Shown: piece by piece, positions 21,701-32,284 of the stretch
How the letters are laid out: each line of letters begins with the position of its first letter
How positions within the stretch are numbered: position 1 is the first letter of the stretch
Assembly (NCBI GenBank): GCA_023014485.1
Contig: JAJOZX010008794.1
Coordinates: forward strand, 17,501-81,500
Origin: Bathynomus jamesi
Lineage: Eukaryota > Arthropoda > Malacostraca > Isopoda > Cirolanidae
Length of the DNA stretch: 64,000 nucleotides
Direction: 5' to 3'
The notes under the pieces: model-generated
The model's input: the letters and a program-made list of their open reading frames with translations, nothing else
The model's database searches: none
What the model was told of the DNA's origin: nothing
Position numbers and translations under genes: made by a program

Positions 21701-22377
21701 AAGAAAATTTTAAGATTATGTGCGTCAAGAAAATCTTGGACCTGACGGTAGTGATGCAATAAGGTTTCTGCATTTAACGATCAAGTGTTTGAGAGGTGTT
21801 ATCTTGCACTGAATAAAATAGCTTATTCGAAAGCACTAAATATAACCAAAATTATTTTAAATATTGTACAGTAACTTGCTTTTTAATTTAGTTACTTTAC
21901 CGAAATCACAAAAGAAGACACTGAGTTTCAGACACTTATCTTCATTTTTCTTTTTGCAGTTTATCTGTGATGTTTCGAAAATTGATTTCTCGCAACCAGT
22001 CGCAGTGACAAGAGCGGCAACGCTTCGGCAACTCTTCAAAAACAGTCTTGGGTCAGAGATTACTTCAGCAGACTGGAAACCATTACCAAAATTTATATGC
22101 CACCTACACACAAAATTCACCCCTTGCATGTGAATTACTTTTCTTAAGAGTTTATTTTTGGCTGCAATATAATATTTATTGCTGCTGTTACGAAGACGTC
22201 GAATCAAAGGATTACGCTATCAAATAAGATTAAACTTTTGAATTAAAATCATTGAATTTGTGAAACGGTTCTCCGCGCATTTTTCTTCAATAGAAAATGA
22301 ATTCATAATGTATATTTTATTAAGATATTTAAAGCTTATATAACTTACGCATGAGTTCTCTGTTACATACTGTACAT
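21700..22377. other. No recognisable feature
   Basis: Open frames at 21857-22207 on both strands overlap each other and have no family resemblance. A short direct repeat (GTGCGTCAAGAAAAT) occurs near 21691 and 21720. Confidence 0.45.
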
Positions 22378-22381
22378 ACAC

Positions 22382-22412
<31 letters not shown>

Positions 22413-22580
22413 ACACACATATATATACCCACAAGAAAAAGGGAAATGATTCCAAGGCCTTTCGTGTATTCAGAAGTACACCTCGTCACCTCGTTTTTCC
22501 TTGTGGGTTTGCATCATTCATTCATTTCACGTATTTAATTGTGAAATTCATCTCATATATATATATATATATATATATAT
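22378..22580. repeat. (CA)n, PLE terminal hairpin, terminal motif copy 4 and (TA)n
   Basis: (CA)n at 22378-22412. The segment 22430-22490 is the complement of a PLE-type 3' stretch (CCTTTCGTGTATTCAGAAGT), forming a GTGTA/TACAC stem. The conserved motif TTGTGGGTTTGCATCATTC...CACGTATTTAATTGTGAAATTC (22494-22553) and a (TA)n tract follow. The CCTTGTGGG/CCCACAAG pair at the two ends makes a short inverted repeat around the hairpin. Confidence 0.6.
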
Positions 22581-22581
22581 T

Positions 22582-22999
22582 TAGGGCCCTGCGAAGCTTC
22601 GAGATTCGATTTGATTTCGAATCGGGAGAGAGGATTCGATTTTATTCGTTAGCTTCGGCTCCGATTCGATATTTTCGAATCTTCATTAAGTCCGGTAAAC
22701 AACATTAGTGATGTTTTGAAGAACACTTTCGCAAATAAACACTTTTCTTTTTACTTAGATTATAATTCAATCTATATACTGAGACCGATATCTTGCGCAA
22801 TAACATTTTTATCATACTTTAATACCATTATTCCTCCTGATAATCAAATACTTAATACATTTTTTTTTTAGAAGGATTTACTTTGTCCTTTGTTCTCACG
22901 ATTTAATTGATTTTATGCTTATTACTAATTGTGTGTAAAAACACTCTAATTTATAGGTGTACAGTTGATTCGATTCGAAAAAAAATTGTGATTCGCAGG
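22582..22999. other. Possible MITE rich in ATTCGAATC-type palindromes
   Basis: Begins CCCTGCGAAGCTTCGAGATT with multiple GATTCGA and TTTCGAATC words and closes with GATTCGATTCGAAAA...GATTCGCAG. The opposed CTGCGAA and TTCGCAG ends suggest a decayed inverted-repeat element, but no convincing TSD was found. Confidence 0.35.
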
Positions 23000-23359
23000 C
23001 AGGGACGTAGCCAGGAATGTCCCAAGGGGGGGCGAACTTCAGCTACGTTCGTCAGGTTCCGTGGTGAATCGGGGGAGCCCATACAATTAGGGGGTCTAGG
23101 GGAGAGCTGGAAGCTCCTCTAGCGGGGTCCGGGGCGGAGCCCCGTAAGTCAGTGCATTTTAAGCTTAGTTTGCGTAAAAACTGTCTGAAAATGTCAGTGC
23201 AACTGCCATTTTTGAACAGCCACTATACCGTAGGGCGGAGTGAAACACAACTTTTTATTTCAAGTTTATCTGCCTCACTTGTGTTTTGGTGTTATATCAT
23301 AGAACATAAAAATGATGTATTCAGTCATTTAATGTTTGTAACTCAAACCATCTCTCGCA

Positions 23360-24570
23360 TTTTTACATAAAAGCAAAATGGCCATCAGCCGGTTGTCCAT
23401 AAATAGTTATTATGTTTATTCTGAACATATATTGTTGATCATTACTTAAATCTTCTATGAGCTCATCTGAGAGAACTGGGATGCTATCGGCCCCATCCGT
23501 AATTGGGGAGAACTTTACCACAGGCATCTCATGGCAAGTCTTAAGAGCATTACCAATAGATCCATTGAATGATCTTGACCCAGTTGTTTTCCCATCGTAT
23601 CGCTCAAACAGATGCCTTAAGGGAAATTCATTTGTATGTAACATAAAAATGCTCCATTGCAATGGTCGGTTCAGCTTCTGCTCGATGAAATGGATTATGC
23701 CACCTAAATTTAGACCCAGTGTTGACATTCGTACTGTCGCACCTTATCACCTGGAGATTCTGGTCAAGTGTCACTTCATTCAAGTAAGCGAACAACAATT
23801 CAGATATATCGCTTGCTTTTCCAGATTTAGGGCTCAAATGTTAACGTATTCTCCACCAGGCTCACTCAATAGTACATAATGTTCTTCAACAATAATATCC
23901 TGGTACCATTTACCATCTTTATTTGTCTTTACTAACGTCTTGTCTTTTCAACCATCAAAATATAAAGCTTTAACATCACCCTAACTTTGTGCAGCTTCAC
24001 CTTGTAATGCTTTTCTCAATTTCTCTCTCTCTTTTCTCACCTTACTTCGATCAATAAAAAAGCCAGTCATTTTCAGTAATACCTAAATTCACCAAAGTAA
24101 CTGAAGCAATGTCCGATGCAGCCCTATCTGAAACACCAAATCTGTCGGCTTCCATGGCGAGATTGGGTAAAGGGGCTCTCATTTGAATGTTGGAGCATTC
24201 ATATTCAGACTCAGTTGTTGAACTTTCTTCGGTACTAGAGAGATCAGTATTAGTATTAGGTGAAAGCACATCATCAATAACTACCTTTTCAAATTCTTCA
24301 TGCATGATTATTTTTCTTCGCTTACTTCCTTGTTGTTCCTTCAACTTTCTTGCATTTCTTTTTGTTATAGATCTTGAAAGGGTAACATCCACACCTCCAA
24401 TCACCATATTTCGCATAGTCCTCTGATCCGAAGGAATTCCAGTGCTTCTTTGGGTATTCTTGATTGTTTTGAACAAACACAAATAATATGGTTTTTTTTA
24501 CATCCGCTTTATCGGCAGCCAAAATCTTGGAGCAAAACGAAGTTGCATTTACAGGCACAAGTGTCAAAGA
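23360..24570 (-). pseudogene. Decayed DDE transposase of the HWD/CRHH family (copy D)
   Basis: Minus-strand pieces in order: an acidic/Ser-rich segment with LPNLAMEADRFGVSDRAASD (near 24110), corresponding to DRTGISDRRA in copy C; QVIRCDSTNVNTG (near 23735), the second-Asp block; and, after a frameshift, FIEQKLNRPLQWSIFMLHTN with ELPLRHLF-like FPLRHLF (near 23640), where the other copies have CRHHILE. The latter is a recognisable variant subgroup of the same family. Frames change at least twice. Flanking sequence near 23000 (CAGGGACGTAGCCAGG) and 24947 (CAGTGGCGGATTAT reversed) looks hAT-like but the two ends do not match each other. Confidence 0.6.
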
Positions 24571-24959
24571 GTTCTACCAATGATTTTTGAACAATTTAAT
24601 AAGCTTCGCACTGCTTTTGGATCGATTGAGTTGCGTAACCTTGTCGGTAAAGCGCTTCATTATATGTACGGTGCTCAGGCTAATTGAGAAACAAACTTAA
24701 AAGGACCTTAACACAGTGTATTTTGCCGTTTGTCAAAACCAAACAGTATTAAACAAACTTTACTTTAGGGCTTATAAAACATAAAATGAAACAGGGAATT
24801 TGTCAGTCTGTGTACTCTGTCATATTTAATTAAAGAAGTTTGCGAAATCTCGAATTATATCATCGAAATTCAGTTGATTGGGGGGACCCCTCAAGCATGG
24901 GAGCCTGAGGCCTCAGCCTCAATAGCCTCAGTGATAATCCGCCACTGGCTTTGAATCAT

Positions 24960-25103
24960 GGACGCTCTTGGTGTAATGGTTAGCATATCTGACCGACAAT
25001 CGGATGATCCCGGGTTCGATTCTTGGGAGGTGCCTCATTTTTCATTGCTCGTTTTCTCCTCTCCTCTTGTGCGGATACTCTTCTAAAAAGCGTTGTTCTT
25101 TAC
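24960..25103 (+). mobile_element. tRNA-derived SINE
   Basis: The head (24963-25032) has a tRNA-like A box (TGGTGTAATGGTTAGCA) and B box (GGTTCGATTCT), matching an RNA polymerase III internal promoter. The tail (25033-25103) ends GTTCTTTAC before an AT run and matches the arms of the 16.5-kb hairpin and the 41.5-kb fragment. The anticodon arm does not fold cleanly, so it is not a working tRNA gene. Confidence 0.82.
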
Positions 25104-25131
25104 AATATATATACACTGTGTGTCGTTTGCC

Positions 25132-25615
25132 CCCAGGACTCCTTTACGATTCTGTCGTCTGCTTCTAATTCGCTTGATCTAAAAATTTTAGAATCCCTTT
25201 TTATCAAGATATTAAATCCAAAATTAAACGACAGCCTTTCCTCGATAAAATTACATACTTCCTAATCAACCAACTAACCTTTTCAACACAAAGCAGTAAC
25301 TTAGGTTCTTTTTTCCTTTCCTTTTTCTTTCCAGTTGTCTTTTGCAACTCTTACCGTCCAGGTTAGTCCTTTTTAAATTTTAAAATTTTATTTTTAATGG
25401 GTTTAACTTTTATTGCTTTATGGTCTTACTATCCAGATAATTTTTTTTTAAGCTATTTTTAACTATTTGCTTATTGTATTAGGTTCTATTATGTACAGTA
25501 TTTTTCTGACATTTGTATTTACTTTAGTTATATTTTTTATTGTCTTTAGATGCTTGCATGTAGTCACTGAAGATGGCTCCTGAGTGGACCGAAACGTTTG
25601 GCCAATAAATGTTGA
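25132..25615 (+). mobile_element. PLE-like C-terminal fragment and 3' end
   Basis: The frame ending at 25265 reads SSASNSLDLKILESLFIKIL and then NPKLNDSLSS, which resembles the tail after a GIY-YIG endonuclease in PLEs (LRILESLYI...NPxLN). About 300 bp downstream, CTGAAGATGGCTCCTGAGT followed by GGACCGAAACG (25567-25595) resembles the conserved 3' motif of such elements and a hammerhead-like core. The upstream domains are missing. Confidence 0.5.
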
Positions 25616-25938
25616 GAGTCGTATCTCTTGTCTTTATATTCCTATTGAGGATAAGGTTCCCGAAGAACACTTCTATCGTAACTACTCTTCGTAAAAGTTA
25701 TATATATATTTATTAGGGTGGTCCTTAAAATCGAAATTTCAAAATTTCCAACTCCCACCACCTAACTTTGTTCCAATACTTAAACGAACAATCCTGGTGA
25801 AGTTTGAACGAGATTGGTCAATATTTAGAGGTCGCTCAAGGTTTTCGAAATATCAGTATGAGATTTGTTGTCATGGTGTATTGACGTGAAGGGGCTGGTC
25901 GAGTTGTCACTTTAAAATTTCTCTTTTATGCCCTCACA

Positions 25939-26335
25939 ATGGAAACGAGGACGAAGTCAAAAGTGTATTTGGTCGGATCTTACGAAACCGAATTGTCATG
26001 GGCCAAGTTGCCGTTGAATCGGCAGGTTTTGGGTAGTTTCTTGTACCGCTACCTCATGGACAAGAAGACCACGAGGTGTGCTGCGGCTAAGGTAATCCAG
26101 GAGGTGACTCCTTTTTGGAAACAAAGCAAGATCCCGACAAGGCCACAGCAAAATGCCGTGAAGAAGGTGGGAAAGCTTTTCGAGGAGTGAAGGGGCTAAA
26201 CAAAATAAAAATACGAAGACAGAGGGGCAGAAGAAGCAGCAGAAGGACTTCGTCGAGAAGCTTGAAGATTTATTCGATATAGCGCATGCCGACGCCATGA
26301 ACCTCATAAAAATCCATGAAGAGCAGTAGCGCCAT
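25939..26335 (+). pseudogene. Element B transposase, N-terminal exon
   Basis: METRTKSKVYLVGSYETELS followed by AKLPLNRQVLGSFLYRYL, TPFWKQSKIPTRPQQ and KKVGKLFEE; after a TGA at 26188 the downstream reading (DIAHADAMN) continues in another frame. Element C has the equivalent GAKLPSRGQVLRMFLHHH...LFWERARIPTQRKDH, and element A FWQMARIKTMTKYNA...LFDIGAPDA. The region looks like a small helical DNA-binding or adaptor domain; its function is not known. Confidence 0.75.
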
Positions 26336-26390
26336 GGTGTTATGGGCCCCGTTGACATGGCTTTGGCTAAGAAAGAGGCACGTGACCTGA

Positions 26391-29300
26391 CAGTGGCGTA
26401 GCTACACTTTTAGCGCCCTCGAGCAGTAGGCAATATAGCGCCCCCTAATATTAATCAGGGGTATAGCAGCCCCTCTTTAAGCATATTATTATATTTTATA
26501 TTAAATTGTATTATACCTAATAATTAGTTTGAAACCAACTTACCGAATTTCAAAACTTTTTCTTCTAGCTTTCTGATTTGCAAATTGGTCAATCACATGG
26601 TGAAAATCAAGACAGCATGCTGTAACTCTTTCTATTGAAATCATTGCCAATGAGCTTAGCCGATGTTGAGACATACTACTCCTTGGATAAGTCTTTATCA
26701 GTTTTAATTTTGAAAACTTCTCTCTGCTGTTGCTGTAGTCACTGGTGAGCGAAAAATTAAGTAAGCGCTAACTAAATCAGGGAAGCTACTCGAAGCAGGT
26801 GTATGAATTAGAAGTAATTCAGTAACTTCGCGTATTGTTGAAAGGTTTGTATTATGAAAGCATAATTTAAAACGTTGCAACTGAGGACCCAATCCTGGTG
26901 AAATATCTGTTGGATACGCTTCAACAAGAAGACTGGATCTTTCATTTATATCTTTGTCGGATGAATTTGAAAGAAAATTGGATGATAAACATTTAAAATT
27001 TTCGTAAACTTTAAGAATTGATTCAAACCTCCGAGTTAATTGACTGACGATTATATCTATGTTTCGGTTAAATACTTCGACTTGAAAGCGTTTTTCACAA
27101 TCTTCTATGCGATCATCTGCATGGAGCTCATTGTAGTAATGTCTAATTAAGAATTAAATGTTTGTTTATGAGCTTAATATGAACATTTAATAATGTTCAA
27201 TTAAGTTTTGTTAAATAAGAAATTAATAATGGTTTGTGAAATTAAAAATATAAAAATACAAACTGGCAACGCCTGAAATGGGTCTAGAGAAACGGGAGAA
27301 TACCCAAAACAGGCAGTTATCGGACGGTCGTTTAGCCTAATAATATTTTTTTGTATTACAGTGTTTTTGTAAATTTAGGATATTCTTTCGTGTCTCTCTC
27401 CGGCTAAATGTTAACGCTAATTTCCACCTCGCATTACCCTATTTATCTAAAAGTGTTTTCGGAATAACTAAAAGTCATTAAAGTGTAATTAATTGTATAA
27501 TGAATCCCCCGGTCTCTTTTGCATTATTCGAAAGTGAAATGGCTCAACCATCAGCCCGCTTCTGTATAAAGACAGAAAACGAGTGATAATAGAAAGTAAA
27601 GAAAATAATGAATTATAAAAGGGAAGGAATGGGAATCACTACATCATCAAACATTTTTTTTTGTATGATGTAACCTTTTTTTAGGAAAAGAAGGATCGAT
27701 TTTCCATTTTATAGATACTCTATTGCTTCTTTTTTTATGGATTGCGAATTAGCTCTCATATTTGAAAATTGAGTAAAAAGAGAGGAAAGTATTTCAACTG
27801 CTTTTTCTATGTCTTCGTGTTTTCCTTGTAGCATCTTCGATGCTACATTAACTGAGCCAACAATTTTAGTCTGAACGGTAATTAAAATTATTGTTGGAAA
27901 TTGTCCAAAATAATTCATTAACATTTTAGCTTCATGCTGTTCCTCTTCGTTTTTGCCATTTAGCGATAGGTACGTTAAAATCTTAAGAACGTCAAAATAA
28001 CGAGAGCAAAGCGCTTTGAGAGCTTGAATGCGTGAAGACCGTCTAGTAACTAGACTCTAGTTGGACAAACTCTAAGTTTTGCGTCATGTGTTCTTGTTTT
28101 AATTCCATTAATTTTGACCATCTACTAACTGCACTAAGAAATACATAAAGTTTTTCTAATTGATCAAAAAAATATCTGACTGAGAATATTTGGAACAGAG
28201 TCGTTGATAACTAAATTTAAATTATGAGAGTAGCAGTGAATGTATGTGGCGGATGAATTTTTCTGCCTAATGTGCGCTTGAAGACCTGTATAGACGCCAC
28301 TCATGTTCGCAGCTCCATTATAACCTTGTCCTCGTAATTTTGACAAATCGGTGAAATCTTCCATAACCTTTAATACAGTATTTTCTAACTCTTTAGATGT
28401 TTGATTCTTAATCTCTGTAAACCCGCAAAATGATTTTTTAATTTCTAACTGCAGTGGGTTTTCACGTTCATCTTTTTATTAGCACATAGCGAAACACTGT
28501 GCTAAGCTGATCAGTTTTTTATATATATCTTGTGTTGTGTCTGTTATTACAGATATAAATGCTGCTTCTTTCATTTTGGTCTTAATTGTCTGGATTATTT
28601 CATTAACCAATAAGTTAATTATTTCATTCTGAATTTCTGCGCTTAGGTACGTAACAGTTCCTTTGGGACGCTTTAAAAGTTCAGATAAAACATCATCATA
28701 TCGAGCTCGTAATTGAATAATTTCAAGAAAATTTCCTTGTGAAGTTCCATGATCATCTGTAATTTTATGAGCTCGAAGAGGAAATCGTTTGTAGCGAGTG
28801 TTATCATTACATCAACAATACGTCGCAATATCTTGCGGCAAAAATTTACTTCATGCACATTTGTTTGTCTGTTGATTGCATCAATAACAGAATTAGTTTC
28901 CCAGCGATAGTACACTGCGCAGGAAATAGCGTGTTGAGCGGATTCTTTGTGTTGTTCAATATTACGGCTTATATGAGCCCAGTCCGCTGTTCCTTGCACA
29001 AAAATTAGATCTAAATTTGATTGATCAAACAGCCAGCAAGGTTTACAATAGCAAATGTTTAATTCTGTTGAATAACAAACAACCATTGCCTCCGAATTTT
29101 GAACTTTTCATTGTTTTGCGATTTATAGTACTTTTCATTAAAGCCTCTATGGCGGTTACGCCCGTCTTTATCTTTGGGAAATGGACCTTTAGGTTGACAA
29201 GGACCGATTTTAATAATCAAATCTTTTTTGTTCAGGGGTAATAATTCCAGGAAAATTAGCTCTGTCTGATGACTGAATAATTTCTTCTCCGATACTAATA

Positions 29301-29935
29301 TGTTTGTGCTAAAGATACAGGCTGTAAAGGAGTAACAGACGAATCTGGCTCTAGTTCCGGTAATAGCTGTTCTTCCAGAGTGGCAACGCCTTCGGTTGAA
29401 TACTGCAATTGCTGTTACTACTGCTACCACAAATTACTGTCGATACTTCTGAGACTGTGTCAGGCTTATTTGAATGAGAAGTAAAAGGCGTAATTGTTTT
29501 AAAATATGTTGATAATTTACACACTTTTTGCAACACTTTTTTTTCAGATTCTTCTTTTTCTCTTTTTCTCTTTCGAAATTTCGCACCACTCAGTTTTTTA
29601 GAAGACTCCATTGAGTAACAAAAAAATTTATGTAAATTTTACTGCAAAATTTATTATTATTTTAAAGTATAATAAAAAATATTAAAAATTTAATTAAACT
29701 GTTACTTTAATCGCGCATGATTAATAGCAAACGTACGTGCTATATAAGTTGCATCATTCGATAGAAATTTATATGATACAATATTACATTATGCTATTAC
29801 ATAGTTTGTGATAACGTTTAAATTAAATTAATTTACTTATACAAATTTAACTTCCTTATGAAAATTAAGTAATTAATTGTAACAAATACTAACGATAATA
29901 ATGCGCTTACTTTAAAAGTAAATAACTTTACAAAT
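26391..29935 (-). mobile_element. hAT element inserted in element B
   Basis: The left end CAGTGGCGTAGCTACAC is a hAT-type terminus just after the element B frame (TSD candidate TGACCTGA, 26383-26390). The transposase is read from the right on the minus strand (29611 to 26704). I could not find a matching right-hand terminus; the region right of 29935 is occupied by a Merlin, so the end may be deleted or displaced. Confidence 0.65.
26704..29611 (-). pseudogene. hAT transposase (ZMYM/TTF-finger type), Asp-to-Asn in a key block
   Basis: Start at 29611: MESSKKLSGAKFRKRKREKE, a basic N-terminus usual in this group, then SEKKLFSHQTELIFLE and FKIRRQWLFVIQQN. A TTF-like Cys motif is near 29060 (CYCKPCWLF). 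The catalytic region reads LRGQGYNGAANMSGVYTGLQ (near 28320), where the family normally has Asp (GYDGA), so a probable catalytic Asp is Asn here; then YIHCYSHNLNLVIND, the CxxH block. The C-terminus has SPVTTATAERSFQ (26710-26750). Many frameshifts; non-functional. Confidence 0.72.
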
Positions 29936-30356
29936 ATTGGATCACCTGAAGATCAGGGCCCCCAGCCTTCTTTAGTTAGCCTTATAAGGCTAACTAACCA
30001 AAATGGTAATTATTGAATGTTTCACCAACACTGAAATTAATATCCAAATACATTTTCCCAATGTATTTTGGTGTGTTCTGTTCAACTATGACCTTCATAT
30101 CTTGCGCAAATGAACCGCAAAAAAGTTATGAAACATTGAAGTTTTCCGATGTTTTGGTTCATTTTCGCTAGAAATGAAGGTCATATATGAACCAAACACA
30201 CCAAAATACATTAGAAAAATGTATTCTGGATATTAAAAAAAAATCAAACGGGCTAGGAACATGTATATATACTGTATAACCTTTGGTTAGCTTCCGCCCG
30301 AATTGTTCATTCTGACGAAGGTCAAGCTTTTCACTCCACCTTAGACCTACAGTTTA

Positions 30357-30420
30357 AGGTGGAATCCGAACCACGCCTCATCAGCAGCCCAGTGTCTTAA
30401 CCACTAGGCCACCTAGGGTA
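30357..30420 (-). mobile_element. tRNA-like SINE head 1
   Basis: The minus strand reads GGTGGCCTAGTGGTTAAGAC (A box) and GTGGTTCGGATTCCACC (B box) at tRNA-like spacing. Probably a SINE head or tRNA pseudogene. Confidence 0.65.
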
Positions 30421-30489
30421 CCCATTTATCTACCAACCACTTTCTTTATTGTGTGGAAGGATAAACAGCTGGGTTTTGCTGCGCGCCAG

Positions 30490-30560
30490 CTGCCGTCGGG
30501 TCTCGAACCCGGGGCCGATGGATTCGTAGTCAGCGACGCTAACCACTACACCACCTAACC
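30490..30560 (-). mobile_element. tRNA-like SINE head 2
   Basis: The minus strand reads GGTGGTGTAGTGGTTAGCGT (A box) and CCCCGGGTTCGAGACCC (B box) at tRNA spacing. A separate tRNA-derived unit from the one at 30357; the tail is not resolved. Confidence 0.7.
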
Positions 30561-30655
30561 TTAACCCGTGTGTTCTCCGATTGCGTGTGCTAAGCGGGAG
30601 GGAGCTTCGCCCCCCCTAGACCCCCCCATGATAACATATACGTACTAAACTTACC

Positions 30656-30895
30656 TTATTGTGGAGGTGGATATAGTTCCGCGATGGTTTTGAGGAAGTA
30701 ATGTAGGCGGTCAGTTCGTGAATGCTCATTTATGAAGACGTAGAGGGCGAAGTAATATTTATAATGATGATTTTTGTTTCCCGCACGAAGCACCCAGCTC
30801 TTAACATCCTTCCAGAGCCTCTCTATATTTTGCGTGTGGGCCTCAGAGTCCGGATCAACAAAATGGTCAGAGTGGTTCACTGTATAATGTTCGTA
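30656..30895 (-). pseudogene. Merlin/ISXO2-like transposase C-terminal fragment
   Basis: MNHSDHFVDPDSEAHTQNIE then RLWKDVKSWVLR and LHYFLKTIAELYPPPQ. The NHSxxFVDP...HTQxIExxWxxVK pattern is the C-terminal part of the IS1595/ISXO2 DDE domain shared with Merlin, with the catalytic Glu in NIERLW. About 74 codons remain; upstream sequence is lost at the duplication edge (30897). Confidence 0.78.
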
Positions 30896-30896
30896 A

Positions 30897-32284
30897 CCAA
30901 GTGTTGTTAGGCCAAGTATACCGTCATACGGAACCTATAATTTTTCTACTATTTATAACTTTCTTAATAATCATTTGCGCAAGATACGGATTGCAGATTC
31001 GAACAAAACACAGTAAAATACCCCAAGAAATTATGGTTACACCTTCAAGGTCACTGTTTGTGAAACATTCAATAATAACCGTGATATTTTCGTTAGTTAG
31101 CCTTATAAAGCTAACTAAAGAAGGCTGGGGGCCCTGATCTTCAGATGATCTGATCCCAAATATTTTTCACTTATAGCTTATAAAAGTTTACAGTAAAGTG
31201 ATTATTTTATTAAAATTTAGATTACAATCAGCAATTTAAACGCACGAAAAACACAAGCTGTCGCAGCTACAAACAAATTACATATACTAACTCAGTGACG
31301 TAGCTACGGAGCTTCTTCTTAGCGAGTAGTGTACGTGCACTCCTGCAGTTTATTCTACTCACCGTCAATCAGACAAAATAGGGTATATAAGTCCAATCAA
31401 TAATCGTCTTTACAGTAAGTAGGAATTTTTAAGTGCTAATTTATACATTTCACGTGAGTAATTTTTCTGCTTCAGCAGAACATTTGTTTTCTGACAAGCC
31501 AAGTTGTTATATTATCGAGTCTAAATACGGACGAGGAAAAGACAGACGACGAACCTCAGGGATCGGTGAGAGGATCCGCTCCAAAACGAGCCAAGTGTTG
31601 TTAGGCCAAGTATACCGTCATACGGAACCTATAATTTTTCTACTATTTATAACTTTCTTAATAATCATTTGCGCAAGATACGGATTGCAGATTCGAACAA
31701 AACACAGTAAAATACCCCAAGAAATTATGGTTACACCTTCAAGGTCACTGTTTATGAAACATTCAATAATAACCGTGATATTTTCGTTAGTTAGCCTTAT
31801 AAAGCTAACTAAAGAAGGCTGGGGGCCCTGATCTTCAGATGATCTGATCCCAAATATTTTTCACTTATAGCTTATAAAAGTTTACAGTAAAGTGATTATT
31901 TTATTAAAATTTAGATTACAATCAGCAATTTAAACGCACGAAAAACACAAGCTGTCGCAGCTACAAACAAATTACATATACTAACTCAGTGACGTAGCTA
32001 CGGAGCTTCTTCTTAGCGAGTAGTGTACGTGCACTCCTGCAGTTTATTCTACTCACCGTCAATCAGACAAAATAGGGGTATATAAGTCCAATCAATAATC
32101 GTCTTTACAGTAAGTAGGAATTTTTAAGTGCTAATTTATACATTTCACGTGAGTAATTTTTCTGCTTCAGCAGAACATTTGTTTTCTGACAAGCCAAGTT
32201 GTTATATTATCGAGTCTAAATACGGACGAGGAAAAGACAGACGACGAACCTCAGGGATCGGTGAGAGGATCCGCTCCAAAACGA
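30897..32284. repeat. 694-bp direct tandem duplication
   Basis: Unit 1 (30897-31590) and unit 2 (31591 to about 32284) are almost identical; I see GTGAAACATT versus ATGAAACATT and one extra G in AGGGGTATATAAG. Each unit runs from inside the Merlin end to the start of the element B main coding region (KTQIVSPG...). The duplication is therefore younger than both insertions. A TATA-like GGGTATATAAG lies in each unit, possibly a promoter. Confidence 0.92.

Larger units (their letters stand above)
29941..31150 (-). mobile_element. Second Merlin-like element with ~95-bp inverted ends
   Basis: The left end CTGAAGATCAGGGCCCCCAG continuing CCTTCTTTAGTTAGCC...GGCTAACTAA recurs inverted at 31085-31150 with few changes, extending to TATTGAATGTTTCAC. 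A minus-strand Merlin/ISXO2-type DDE fragment lies at 30656-30895. Two tRNA-like SINE pieces occupy the left half. Exact outer boundaries and TSD are unclear because the flanks are themselves inverted. The right end is included in the 694-bp tandem duplication. Confidence 0.65.

Noticed and set aside
21857..22207. Overlapping frames on both strands near 22 kb
   Set aside because: Each is the shadow of the other; no splice context or family match seen.
22999..24947. Copy D bounded by hAT-like ends CAGGGACGTAGCC and CAGTGGCGGATTAT
   Set aside because: The two termini differ and the flanking 8-mers do not match, so they probably belong to different elements.
24960..25032. Functional tRNA gene
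   Set aside because: A and B boxes are present but the anticodon arm does not fold properly and a SINE tail follows.
31293..31312. CAGTGACGTAGCTACGG as the right end of the 26.4-kb hAT
   Set aside because: It is in the same orientation as the left end rather than inverted, and is duplicated with the 694-bp unit.
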